Assembly: GCF_001636695.1 (NCBI RefSeq)
Contig: NZ_LGEL01000500.1
Coordinates: 16,548-80,547, forward strand
Direction of reading: 5' to 3'
Length of the DNA: 64,000 nucleotides
Source: Pedobacter panaciterrae
GTDB lineage: Bacteria > Bacteroidota > Bacteroidia > Sphingobacteriales > Sphingobacteriaceae
Made by a program: the position numbers and the translations under genes. Below the pieces are notes generated by a model that saw nothing but the letters and a program-made list of their open reading frames with translations, had not been told where the DNA came from and ran no database searches. Of this stretch, positions 54,837-63,981 are shown piece after piece. Numbering within the stretch: position 1 is the stretch's first letter; every line of letters starts with the position of its first letter.

Positions 54837-56435
54837 TTAATTATATCCCGGATTTTGTTCAAGTTTGGGATTGAGTACCCTGGCACTAGCGGGTATAGGC
54901 ATCAATCGTCTTCGCACATCATTGTTTGTTTTAAAACCCCATGTCCCTTCATACTTTCCAAAACGGATCATATCATTACGGTGCCAGCACTCCCAGGCAA
55001 ATTCTCTGCAACGTTCTTTATAGAGGTCTTCCAGAGTAACAGAGCCCCAGACTGCCGAAGTAGTACGCACTGCACGCAACTGATTCACCAGAGATAAAGC
55101 CGTTTGGCCCTGCGTAGGCGTTGCTCCACGCAATATGGCTTCAGCTTTCATCAATAAAACATCAGAATACCTGAACATTGGAAAATCATTATTTTGATTC
55201 CTGTTGGACGAAGTACTGTCGCAATAGAATTTATTGTTGCGATAGCCCATGTTCCAGGCAATTTCATCATTACCCGCATCGAAAGGTCTGGAGGCATCAC
55301 GCAAAATAACGTTGGGCGTAATGTCTACCTGATAAGTGATCGGAGTAGCCCCATCAGATCCTGTATAGAATTGATCGTATCCTTTCTTTGTGGTGGATAC
55401 ATTAACAGGCGCTCCCGAGAACAAGTATTGCAAACCTTTTATCCATTGCATATTTCTCTTATCATTAGGATCGTCGAAATTTGCATAGTACTCAGGTAGC
55501 GTACTCATAGGTGCACTTGGTGTATGTTTCAAGCTAAACTTTGCTTGTAACGAGCGAGGCAAGGAATACCTTGCGAAGAAGAGATAACCATTTGAGAACC
55601 CTGGATCAAAGGGTAAAGCGAAAATAAACTCTTTAATTTGAGGTCCATTATCTATAAAGAACATCTTTTTATAGTCTGATTCTAAAGCAAATGGACTTCC
55701 TGTTGCTGTAATAATGGCATCACACTGTGATACGGCATCGTCATAGCGTTGTGTTCCGGTATATATCTCTGCATTCAAATACATCTTAGCCAATATTGCA
55801 TTAGCTGTGTATTTAGTAGGACGGCCATAAGTAGCAGCTCCCACAACTGAACTCAGGTTTGGTAAAACTTCTTTGAGCTCAGCCTCGATAAAATTAAAAA
55901 CCTCTGTTCTGGATTTTGTCTCAGGAGATGTAGTCTCACCAAAAGTTGTAACGATAGGGATGTTGCCCCATAGATCCATCATCATGAAAAAAGCCAACGC
56001 GCGTGTGGCTCTAACTTCCGCTAAAGCTGTAGTTTTAGCAGAAGATTCCTGTGCATCCTTAAGCAAGAACAGGCTTTGGTTGGCCTTGCTGATTACACTT
56101 GAGAGCCATCCCCATCCACTGCTAACATGCCCATTGTCAGGATCCCAGGTATGTTTATGGTGTTGTTCATACCTGCCACCATCATACCAGTTACCTCCTC
56201 TTGCAGGCATTATGGATTCATCGGTACTTAGCGATTGCATGAAAAAGTAATCGGTGGAGATGCCCTGACGCAACTGGACGTACACTTGTCCGGTCAATTG
56301 TATAAAATGTTGATCTGTTTGGGGGAAGGTTTCAGGAGTTAACTGGGTTTTTACCTCCAGGTCCAGTTTATGGCAGGACGTAAGTATTGTTAATGATAAA
56401 ATTACTCCGGCAGCTATGTTTATAAGATTTTTCAT
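54837..56435 (-). CDS. SusD/RagB-family nutrient-binding lipoprotein
   Basis: The protein has 532 residues. A lipoprotein signal ends LTSC (Cys21). SusD marks are TQLTPETFPQTDQHFIQLTG near the start, RATRALAFFMMMDLWGNIPI, and CREFAWECWHRNDMIRFGKY before the tail RRLMPIPASARVLNPKLEQNPGYN. It is longer than most SusD proteins, as in systems for glycans. The partner SusC ends 12 bases upstream. With the GH92 gene it suggests mannose-rich substrate binding. Confidence 0.95.
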   Translation of the reverse strand: MKNLINIAAGVILSLTILTSCHKLDLEVKTQLTPETFPQTDQHFIQLTGQVYVQLRQGISTDYFFMQSLSTDESIMPARGGNWYDGGRYEQHHKHTWDPDNGHVSSGWGWLSSVISKANQSLFLLKDAQESSAKTTALAEVRATRALAFFMMMDLWGNIPIVTTFGETTSPETKSRTEVFNFIEAELKEVLPNLSSVVGAATYGRPTKYTANAILAKMYLNAEIYTGTQRYDDAVSQCDAIITATGSPFALESDYKKMFFIDNGPQIKEFIFALPFDPGFSNGYLFFARYSLPRSLQAKFSLKHTPSAPMSTLPEYYANFDDPNDKRNMQWIKGLQYLFSGAPVNVSTTKKGYDQFYTGSDGATPITYQVDITPNVILRDASRPFDAGNDEIAWNMGYRNNKFYCDSTSSNRNQNNDFPMFRYSDVLLMKAEAILRGATPTQGQTALSLVNQLRAVRTTSAVWGSVTLEDLYKERCREFAWECWHRNDMIRFGKYEGTWGFKTNNDVRRRLMPIPASARVLNPKLEQNPGYN

Positions 56436-56447
56436 CTTCTTAAGATT

Positions 56448-59400
56448 TTAATTAAATGATACATTTAAACCAAATAGAAAGGTTCTGGTTTTTGGATAAA
56501 AGTTATTGGTATCTACACCTGGTGCCAAACCACCCTGATTGATCTCTGGATCAATACCTTTATATCCGGTAATCACGAATAGATTGTTGGCAGTAGTGTA
56601 AAGACGCAACGAACTAACCCCGGGAATAATGTTTTTCTTAAATGTGTAGCCCAAAGTTGCATTGTCCAACCTCAGATAGCTGCCATTCTCCAAAAAGCGC
56701 GAAGAATACCTGTAAGAGTTGAAATCTGCTGTAGACTCATTTTCTACTTCTACAGGTATGTTGGTAAATTGAGCAGTGTTAGGACGGAAGAGATCAGCTC
56801 TGGTTACATTCATGATCTTATTGCCTAATACAGCCCTTACGAAAACACTCAGATCAAAGTTCTTATAGTTTACCGAGTTGGTCCAGCCAATCAAAGCCTT
56901 AGGTTGTGCATTACCAATTACGTAATAATCAGTTTTATTCAGTAAGCCCTGTGTTTTGACATTTCCTGCCGCATCGTAATATTGAGAAACTCCATTGGCA
57001 TCTTTACCTGCATATTTAAAAGTAAAGAATGTTCCTATTGGCTGTCCAGGAGATAGAATCTGTAATGTTGCCCCGCTTTGTCCTCCACCGTCAGGTTGAA
57101 AGATGAGTCTATCGTCGATTTTAAACTGGCTATCAGAAAGTGTGAGTACTTTGTTGACGTTGTGGGCAAGGTTGATTCCTGTAGTCCAACTGAAATTGTC
57201 ATTACTTACCGGCGTACCATTAAGAACAATCTCAACCCCTTTATTGCTTAATTTACCTACGTTGGCTGTTAGCTGACCCGATGGATAGAGGTTCTGATCG
57301 ACGTCAAAACCGATAATCAAGTCTGTAGTCCTTTTATTATAAAAATCTACTGAACCGCCTAGTCTTCCTCTAAAGATGCTGAAGTCCATACCAATATTTG
57401 CAGTAGCTGTTTTTTCCCAACGCAGATTTGGGTTCTCATTTTGAATAGCACCATAGGCCCCTTCTCTGGGAGATCCGTTGTAATAAAACTGTCCCACCGC
57501 ACCATATATCAATTTTGTAGTCAGTGGAGCAAAGCCTAGCGAATTACCAGCAATACCATAACTTCCGCGTAGTTTCAACGCACTGATCAGACTTTGATTT
57601 TTCAAGAAATTTTCCTGGTCGATGTTCCAACCCGCACCTACAGAAGGAAAGTAACCCCATTTTTCGTTTTTGCCAAATACGTTCGATCCATCCCTCCGTA
57701 TAGATCCTTGTAGTAAATACTTATTTTTGTAATTATAATTTACTCTTGCAAAGTCAGAAATTAATAGAATTTCCTGATAAAGGTATTCCGGACCATAGTT
57801 AACACGGAAATCTGTGATTGCATAAGGGTTACCTAAGCTCAGATTGTAATAACCAACCTGATTAATCGGAAAATTTGTTGAGGAAGTCTGTAAACCATCG
57901 TTGTTCAGTGATTGCTGATAAGAATAGCCGACTACTGCATTGATATCATGATCACCAAACTTTTTGTTCCAGGTCAGGTAAGTTTCAACGATCTTATTTG
58001 TATTCTGATAAGCGTTTCTCAAAGCTAAACCATCTTTACCCACCAATGAAACAAAGGAAGGATTTGCCGGAGGATCGGGTGTGTTCCTTACGTTATTGTA
58101 TCTCGACGTATAAATGCTGTTGTAAAAAGCACCATATACAGTTTGTGTATTCTGATAAGAAGCCGCAACATCATAGGTGAAACCAAAAGGCAATTTCAGA
58201 TTTACAGTAAAGGTCCCCAATATATTTTTAGTTTTCAGGTTCTCAGTTGCATTCTCCAACATGGAAACCGGATTGTAATAACTGGTCTGAATCAGGTTAT
58301 CAAAATAGGTTCCATCAGGGTTTTTAACCGGCGAAGTAGGCAAATAAGTAAGCATCTGAGAAAGAACCGTATTACGATAAGGCACCAGATCGGCGTCGCT
58401 AATTGAATTACTCAGATTTAACCCGATCTTTAATTTATCATTCAGGGCTTTTTGTTCAAGACCTATGCGGCCAATGAAACGGCCTAGATCACTTGTCCTC
58501 ACAATACCTTGTTGTTTGAAATAGTTCAAACTGGCATTGTAAGTAGTTTTATCTGTACCACCACTAAGCGAAAGGTTGTGGTTGTAAGAGATCGCATTGT
58601 TGCGTTGGACTTCGTTCTGCCAATTGGTATTTGCTGCCTGATCATTGGCAGGTGTCAATGCAGAGTTATTCTTGGCCAGAAAAGCCTTTAACTGATCAGC
58701 ATTCATCATCTCATACTGATTAGAAACATTTTCTACACCAAAGTAAGTACTATAGCTCAGTTGAGTCTGACCAGCTATACCTTTTTTTGTGGTCACCATA
58801 ATAACCCCATTTGCGGCCCTGTTTCCATAAATTGCGGCTGCTGCAGCATCTTTCAATACATCTATTGATGCAATATCGTCTGGCGCCAGAATAGAAATGT
58901 CAGCTCCAGGAACACCATCTATAACGAACAAAGGCGATTGTGCACCCTCACGCAAAGTAGAAGCCCCACGCATAACAATAGCTGCATTGCGGTTTGGATC
59001 ACCACTGCGACTGATATTCAGTCCCGGCACCTTACCTTGAAGCATCTGTCCAACGTCACTGATAGCACCTTTATTCAGGTCCTCTCCCTTTACAGTAGAT
59101 ATAGAACTGATTAAGGCTTTTCTTGAGCTCTTACCATAACCAATAACTACAACTTCACTTAATGATTTATCTTCTGGTTTTAGCTGAACATTTATAGGTT
59201 GGGTTCCGTTAACCGGAGTTTCGTAAGTAGTATAGCCAACGTATTTAAAAACTAAAATATCATTAGAATTATCAGCTGAAATCTTAAAATTCCCGTCTAT
59301 ATCTGTAATAGTCCCTCTGGTTGATCCTTTGATGGTAACACTTACACCAATCAAAGGTAAATTGATCTCGTCAACAACTTTACCAGTAACATTAATAGCC

Positions 59401-59798
59401 TTTGAGCTGCTATTTTTAAGCTCCGTTTCTAATCGCTCTCCGTCAATCAGAATGATCTTGTTTTTATACACCTGATAATGTATTGAATACTTGCTCAGCA
59501 GATTATCAAGTACAGTCTTGAGTTCAACGTCATCAAACTGAAGAGACATTTTATTGTTCGACTGAATAACATCCTGGTTATAAATAAACTGGACTTTATT
59601 AGCCACAGCCAGCGTTTTCAGAACCTCTGTCAGTGTTTTATTCACTACGGTTAAACTTATTTTTTTATTCAATGCCTCCTGAGCCAAAGTGGGCTTGGAA
59701 TAGGTGATGCTGGTAAATAGTATCAATACCAATATTTGACTTAGTGTAATTCTCATGATTTTGCACCAGAAAAGCTTATGATGTAAATAAAAATTCAT
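56448..59798 (-). CDS. SusC-family TonB-dependent transducer/transporter with STN domain
   Basis: Start at the ATG 59796-59798 (MNFYLHHKLFWCKIMRITLS). A longer frame adds 36 residues with no signal character, and MRITLSQ at 59756 is a possible alternative. The protein has 1116 residues. After the signal comes an STN domain (TLTEVLKTLAVANKVQFIYN), a carboxypeptidase-regulatory-like domain (GKVVDEINLPLIGVSVTIKG), the plug (LSEVVVIGYGKSSRKALISS, GNRAANGVIMVTTKKG) and a barrel ending FLFGLNVSFN. It should relay ligand binding to the FecR at 59993-61009. Its SusD follows 12 bases downstream. Confidence 0.95.
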   Translation of the reverse strand: MNFYLHHKLFWCKIMRITLSQILVLILFTSITYSKPTLAQEALNKKISLTVVNKTLTEVLKTLAVANKVQFIYNQDVIQSNNKMSLQFDDVELKTVLDNLLSKYSIHYQVYKNKIILIDGERLETELKNSSSKAINVTGKVVDEINLPLIGVSVTIKGSTRGTITDIDGNFKISADNSNDILVFKYVGYTTYETPVNGTQPINVQLKPEDKSLSEVVVIGYGKSSRKALISSISTVKGEDLNKGAISDVGQMLQGKVPGLNISRSGDPNRNAAIVMRGASTLREGAQSPLFVIDGVPGADISILAPDDIASIDVLKDAAAAAIYGNRAANGVIMVTTKKGIAGQTQLSYSTYFGVENVSNQYEMMNADQLKAFLAKNNSALTPANDQAANTNWQNEVQRNNAISYNHNLSLSGGTDKTTYNASLNYFKQQGIVRTSDLGRFIGRIGLEQKALNDKLKIGLNLSNSISDADLVPYRNTVLSQMLTYLPTSPVKNPDGTYFDNLIQTSYYNPVSMLENATENLKTKNILGTFTVNLKLPFGFTYDVAASYQNTQTVYGAFYNSIYTSRYNNVRNTPDPPANPSFVSLVGKDGLALRNAYQNTNKIVETYLTWNKKFGDHDINAVVGYSYQQSLNNDGLQTSSTNFPINQVGYYNLSLGNPYAITDFRVNYGPEYLYQEILLISDFARVNYNYKNKYLLQGSIRRDGSNVFGKNEKWGYFPSVGAGWNIDQENFLKNQSLISALKLRGSYGIAGNSLGFAPLTTKLIYGAVGQFYYNGSPREGAYGAIQNENPNLRWEKTATANIGMDFSIFRGRLGGSVDFYNKRTTDLIIGFDVDQNLYPSGQLTANVGKLSNKGVEIVLNGTPVSNDNFSWTTGINLAHNVNKVLTLSDSQFKIDDRLIFQPDGGGQSGATLQILSPGQPIGTFFTFKYAGKDANGVSQYYDAAGNVKTQGLLNKTDYYVIGNAQPKALIGWTNSVNYKNFDLSVFVRAVLGNKIMNVTRADLFRPNTAQFTNIPVEVENESTADFNSYRYSSRFLENGSYLRLDNATLGYTFKKNIIPGVSSLRLYTTANNLFVITGYKGIDPEINQGGLAPGVDTNNFYPKTRTFLFGLNVSFN

Positions 59799-59885
59799 AA
59801 TTTTAGTAAGTTGTATTTGAAAAAATATAATTAATTGAGGTCCCCTCACCAATTTTATTGATGTCACAAAGGGGCTTAAAAGCCT

Positions 59886-59915
59886 AGTACAGGAGTGTTC
59901 GAGCACTCTTGTACT
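59886..59915 (-). terminator. Hairpin between fecR and susC
   Basis: AGTACAGGAGTG (59886-59897) pairs with CACTCTTGTACT (59904-59915) over a six-base loop, with one mismatch on the minus strand and a G-T pair on the plus strand. GGCTTTTAAGCC follows at once on the minus strand as a second small stem. It separates the regulatory genes from the susC gene, so it may limit read-through or protect the mRNA. Confidence 0.5.
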
Positions 59916-59992
59916 TATTAAAGAAGCTTATTGGATCATGTTTGTAGAATCTCTTTCATGCTGGTCGGTTTGAAGGTTTATTTATTATTTGG

Positions 59993-61009
59993 TTAATTCT
60001 TTTTGGTTAATACAATGATATCATTGTCTATATGGTATTCCAGATTTAATGAAGTTTTAAGTACTTCCAGTATATCGGGGAGGTTCAAATCAGTTAAATC
60101 AGCATTCATCATTACTTTGTTAAGTTCCTTATCCTGAACTTTTATGCGGGTATTAAATTCCGAGCTAAGAACCCGTACTATTTCTGAAATGTTTTTATCA
60201 TTAAAAGACAAGTTAACATGGTTCCAGATAGCAACTGAAGACATATCTGCATGGTTGTCTTTATACAGTACCTCCTTCTCCCCTTTGAAAACAATACTCT
60301 CCTTTGGTAGTAAAAACACCTCATCATCAGATTTGGAAACAGTCGTTCCCTCAGCCTTTTTACTTACAGACACTTTACCTGTTACTACAACTACGCTGGC
60401 CGAGGTTTCATTTTTAGAATCAGATATCCTGAAACTTGTACCCCAAACCTTGGTAATGATATGATTACTATTTATGATAAAAGGCCGATTTGGATTTTTA
60501 GTGATTTCAAAGAAACATTCACCTTCCATAACTACATTTCTTGATGTTTTTTCAAATTCTACTGGATAGGTCAGACTTGCCTGAGGATTTAAATAAACAA
60601 CACTTTGGTCGGGTAGTATTTTTTTTATGATATAACCTGTTTTGTTCACCAGGTGAATTTGCTGACTGGATAATTTGTCCTTCCCATTCCACAGTTGCGA
60701 TCTATTCAGAACAAGGAAGGTAACAGAAAGTATCAATATTATTGCTGCTGCATACTTAAGCCACCACATGCCAATTTTAGGTGTTGGTATTTGTGGTATA
60801 TCCGTATTATCTGCTGCTTCTGTAGATGCAACTATATTTAAAAAAATCTTGTGCTTTAAGAGTCTCTGATTTTCTTCAGATAAATTCTGAACAAAATTAG
60901 GACTATCCTGATATTGATCATACCACTGGTTCACCATTGAAACCTCCTCAGGCGTACAATTGCCATTGATATAATTTTCCAATAGCTTGGAAAGCTGTAA
61001 ATTGTTCAT
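59993..61009 (-). CDS. FecR-family anti-sigma factor
   Basis: The protein has 338 residues. A cytoplasmic N-terminus with a helical sigma-binding part (NGNCTPEEVSMVNQWYDQYQ) is followed by a membrane helix at about 84-103 (YAAAIILILSVTFLVL), the FecR domain (ILPDQSVVYLNPQASLTYPV, NVVMEGECFFEITKNPNRPF) and a C-terminal DUF4974-like domain (KNISEIVRVLSSEFNTRIKV). It is the partner of the ECF sigma gene upstream, across 215 bases containing palindromic copy D, and of the STN-bearing SusC downstream. Confidence 0.94.
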   Translation of the reverse strand: MNNLQLSKLLENYINGNCTPEEVSMVNQWYDQYQDSPNFVQNLSEENQRLLKHKIFLNIVASTEAADNTDIPQIPTPKIGMWWLKYAAAIILILSVTFLVLNRSQLWNGKDKLSSQQIHLVNKTGYIIKKILPDQSVVYLNPQASLTYPVEFEKTSRNVVMEGECFFEITKNPNRPFIINSNHIITKVWGTSFRISDSKNETSASVVVVTGKVSVSKKAEGTTVSKSDDEVFLLPKESIVFKGEKEVLYKDNHADMSSVAIWNHVNLSFNDKNISEIVRVLSSEFNTRIKVQDKELNKVMMNADLTDLNLPDILEVLKTSLNLEYHIDNDIIVLTKKN

Positions 61010-61143
61010 ACTACGTTATACTCTATGTGGTTATTTATTGAATATGTCGTATAACAACCACATAACCCTTGCAGGAAATCTAAATTTATTTTCACTGCCA
61101 TTTCCCTTTACGCGGGCTTCCTTTACTGCGGTTTTCCTTTACT

Positions 61144-61187
61144 GTCGTTCTCTCCTATCGTCGAGATGACGACAAGGAGAGAACGAC
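61144..61187. repeat. Palindromic repeat family, copy D (shortened variant)
   Basis: GTCGTTCTCTCC (61144-61155) and GGAGAGAACGAC (61176-61187) are exact 12-base inverse copies. The 20 bases between them contain TATCGTCGAGATGACG, the outer arm of the other copies. So the same words are present but rearranged into a smaller stem. It lies between an ECF sigma gene and its fecR, exactly as copy B does. Confidence 0.85.
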
Positions 61188-61224
61188 AAGGCACAGCTTC
61201 TTCTAAGTCAGCATACCGAAATAG

Positions 61225-61821
61225 CTAAAGAAAAAATTTGAATAGTTGAGATAATCCTGCCAGTAAAACCGGCATAAGGTCAGTTATTGTTACCCGCAAG
61301 CTCTGGAGCGCTTTAGTAAGATGGCCTTCCACTGTTTTTTCTGAGATATTAAGCTTGGAGGCAATTTCTTTATTTGTTTTAAACTCAATTCTACTTAATT
61401 GATAAACAGAGCGGCATTTGTCAGGGAGTTTAGCAATCATCATATCCACATGCCTTTTCAGATCGTTAAGAAAAACATATTCCTCTGTAGAATTATCAAG
61501 CTTTATATAACCCTGTTCCGAAGTGACAAAGTTTTCCCTCACAGCATGTTTCCTATAATGATCTATCACATTGTATCTAACCGCTGTATAGAGGTAATTG
61601 CCAAGTCCTTTTGTTAACACCAATGAACTTCTGTTTGACCAAAGCTTTGTAAAAACATCCTGCACAATTTCTTCGCAGATTTCCGTATTCTTAACCCTTT
61701 TATAAGATGCATTAAGTAACCTATCCCAATAGCGATCATAAATCTCCTTAAAAACTTCTGATCCAGCTTGTTTTAACAACAAAGCTAGTTCTTCATCAGT
61801 ATGTTTCGAATAATTACCCAT
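61225..61821 (-). CDS. ECF RNA polymerase sigma factor (FecI-like)
   Basis: The protein has 198 residues. Region 2 is seen in NTEICEEIVQDVFTKLWSNR, and region 4 in KLPDKCRSVYQLSRIEFKTN with the helix-turn-helix KEIASKLNISEKTVEGHLTK. A hydrophobic tail ends the protein. It probably activates the susC/susD/GH92 genes when released by the FecR encoded downstream. Confidence 0.95.
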   Translation of the reverse strand: MGNYSKHTDEELALLLKQAGSEVFKEIYDRYWDRLLNASYKRVKNTEICEEIVQDVFTKLWSNRSSLVLTKGLGNYLYTAVRYNVIDHYRKHAVRENFVTSEQGYIKLDNSTEEYVFLNDLKRHVDMMIAKLPDKCRSVYQLSRIEFKTNKEIASKLNISEKTVEGHLTKALQSLRVTITDLMPVLLAGLSQLFKFFL

Positions 61822-61902
61822 TATTAAAGTCGGCTTTCAGCTATTTATGATATAGCGCAGTTGCTAAAAGTAACTAAAAAAATACAATTATCTGGGAGGC
61901 GT

Positions 61903-63735
61903 TTACCCTAGTTTCTGTAAAAAAACATTTAGATCATCATCCTTGCCAAGCCCAAGTTTTTGCTTAATTCTATAGCGGCTCATGCGAACACTTTTAGGTT
62001 CTATGTGCAGGATACTTGCGATTTTTTTTGTGTCCATCTGCAAATGCAGGTACGCGCAAAGCTTAAGATCAAGCGGAGTAAGTTTTTGCTGTGCTTTTTC
62101 ATTGAGTAGGTTAAAAAAATCGGGGTGTACCTGCTGGATATGCAGTTTTGCATCTTTAAAATCGTTATCCAGTAACAACTCTTCATTCCATATCCTATTG
62201 ATGTTCAGTCCATGGCTATCATTTAATTTTTCCTTGATCTGCGAAAACACTTGTTTTTTGTGTTCCAATTGTAATACATTAGCCATCATTTCCTTTTGCA
62301 GCTGCTGCTGCTGGACTTCCAGTAATTGCTGTTCTGCTCTTAGCCGTAACTGTTCCTCTTTATCCAATTTTGCTTGCAATTTTGCCTCCTGCTTTTCCAA
62401 ATGCAGTTGCTTTTCACGCTGCAAAGAATAACGCAAACGGAAGTGATAAGCCCTGAACATAAAAATTAGCCCTAATAAAGAAACAATTGAAATACCGATG
62501 TACAAATACCTTTGTTTCTGGTTATACTTTTCCCTTTGCCTTAGCAGGATCACCTCATTGTTTTTTTTTTCAGCTTCGTATTGAATTTCCAGTTTCTGTG
62601 CATTTAATGCCTGCTTCTGATCAAATAGTTTATCGCTATATTCCGTTACTTTCTTTTGAAATTTCAACGCCATAGAATCATTCCCTATTTGCTCATACAG
62701 TCGGGAAAGTGAGCGTACTATATTTACCAGCGTATAATAGTAGGGAACTTCCTGAACTTGCATCATACTATAAGCCTGCATCAAATAGCTTTCGGCCATT
62801 GGATAGTTTCTTTCACGGATGGCATACTCACTTAATATACCTAACCCACTTGCTATAATTTCTTCACCATTCGTTGCATCTTTCATTACCTCCTGGGCTT
62901 TATTGGCATATTGAATAGCACTAGCTTTCGCATCATTATCCGTTTTCTCAAAATTTTTCAAATAATAATCGGCAATATTAATGCAGGCAATACCATAGGT
63001 TTTTGGAGCTATTTCTTTCGGATGGTACTCATATATCTCCTCTACCTTTTTTAAAAAATAAAGAATACTATCTCGTTGCGCCGCACTTTTTGAAGCATTA
63101 TAATTGTAATCTGCCGATATGGATAGGGCTGTATAGCAGTTCCCTAATAAGTTGTAATCTTTGGTGAGTATAGCGTTATCTGTTGCTAACCGGGCATAAC
63201 GGTTTATATTGCGCACATTATCCCAACGGGTATTTAAAGCATATAACAGGTAATATATTTTAGCAAGTATATAATGGTCAGAAGTTTTCCCTAATTCCTT
63301 AAGCGCCATCTGGCCATATTTTATAGACAATTCGGAATTATCAATACTCTTATATAAAAACGCATTCGCATAATAAGCATATGTCATGGCTAAAGAATTG
63401 CTGGCCCGCTTAGCAGTTAACATAGCAGAATCGCTTGCTTTTTTCAGCGATGGAAATTCCTGCATGTTAGCGTAAATATTGGCAATAACAACATACGCCT
63501 TTGTTGCAGCGGTAAAATCATTAAGTTTTAGAGCTGCAGTAACAGCGCGCTTCCCCTCATCAATCCCTATTTTATAATTTTCATTGATCCGATGAGATTC
63601 AGCCATTTGTGTGAGCAGCGTGGGCTTTTCTCTTTCTGCTGCATCAGCATGTCCGACACCAACTGTTTGACATAACGCGGAATAAGACAACAAACATGTG
63701 ACTACAAAAAACAATACTGACTTTAAAGGATTCAT
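61903..63735 (-). CDS. TPR-containing membrane protein with LuxR-like helix-turn-helix
   Basis: The protein has 610 residues with a signal peptide ending SALCQ. TPR helices cover about 35-390, one membrane helix lies at about 400-425 (YLYIGISIVSLLGLIFMFRA), and a charged coiled coil (about 430-505, rich in Gln, Glu and Lys) follows. A LuxR/GerE-like helix-turn-helix is at about 545-605 (LTPLDLKLCAYLHLQMDTKK, SVRMSRYRIKQKLGLG). This type of one-piece regulator, with a periplasmic sensor and a cytoplasmic DNA-binding end, is common in Bacteroidetes. It is the gene nearest the contig end. Its targets are unknown; the downstream sigma system, 81 bases away, is a candidate. Confidence 0.88.
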   Translation of the reverse strand: MNPLKSVLFFVVTCLLSYSALCQTVGVGHADAAEREKPTLLTQMAESHRINENYKIGIDEGKRAVTAALKLNDFTAATKAYVVIANIYANMQEFPSLKKASDSAMLTAKRASNSLAMTYAYYANAFLYKSIDNSELSIKYGQMALKELGKTSDHYILAKIYYLLYALNTRWDNVRNINRYARLATDNAILTKDYNLLGNCYTALSISADYNYNASKSAAQRDSILYFLKKVEEIYEYHPKEIAPKTYGIACINIADYYLKNFEKTDNDAKASAIQYANKAQEVMKDATNGEEIIASGLGILSEYAIRERNYPMAESYLMQAYSMMQVQEVPYYYTLVNIVRSLSRLYEQIGNDSMALKFQKKVTEYSDKLFDQKQALNAQKLEIQYEAEKKNNEVILLRQREKYNQKQRYLYIGISIVSLLGLIFMFRAYHFRLRYSLQREKQLHLEKQEAKLQAKLDKEEQLRLRAEQQLLEVQQQQLQKEMMANVLQLEHKKQVFSQIKEKLNDSHGLNINRIWNEELLLDNDFKDAKLHIQQVHPDFFNLLNEKAQQKLTPLDLKLCAYLHLQMDTKKIASILHIEPKSVRMSRYRIKQKLGLGKDDDLNVFLQKLG

Positions 63736-63901
63736 AAAGTAAAAATAGTATAAATCGGCTATTTATTTTTTCATGTAGACAGATTGTAGACGCTTGTATT
63801 CCTTCAATGTAGGCGTTTTGTAGTATGGAAGAATTTGGAAAAAGCATGGGCAAGGTTGCAATTTTACCTCGGAATAATTTTACCATTAAACTGAAAGTAC
63901 A

Positions 63902-63981
63902 ATGGGCAAAGGCTTCTACATATTTTGGAAACTGTTCGCATTATTTTATGCGATACCTTTCCCTATGATTCTATACTATAA
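63902..63981 (+). CDS. Start of a truncated plus-strand ORF cut by the contig end
   Basis: An ATG at 63902-63904 opens a frame starting MGKGFYIFWKLFALFYAIPF, hydrophobic with a basic start, which resembles the first membrane segment of an integral membrane protein. It is divergent from the TPR/LuxR gene. Only about 26 codons precede the adapter sequence, so identity cannot be given. The codons after 63981 are artefact. Confidence 0.35.

Noticed and set aside
39351-61187. Miniature transposable elements with target-site duplications
   Set aside because: The palindromes have no identifiable flanking duplications and no transposase gene is in the window, so a REP-like family is the safer description.
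61903-63735. Hybrid two-component sensor
   Set aside because: No histidine kinase or receiver motifs are present. The C-terminus is a LuxR-like helix-turn-helix after a coiled coil, and the N-terminal part is TPR.
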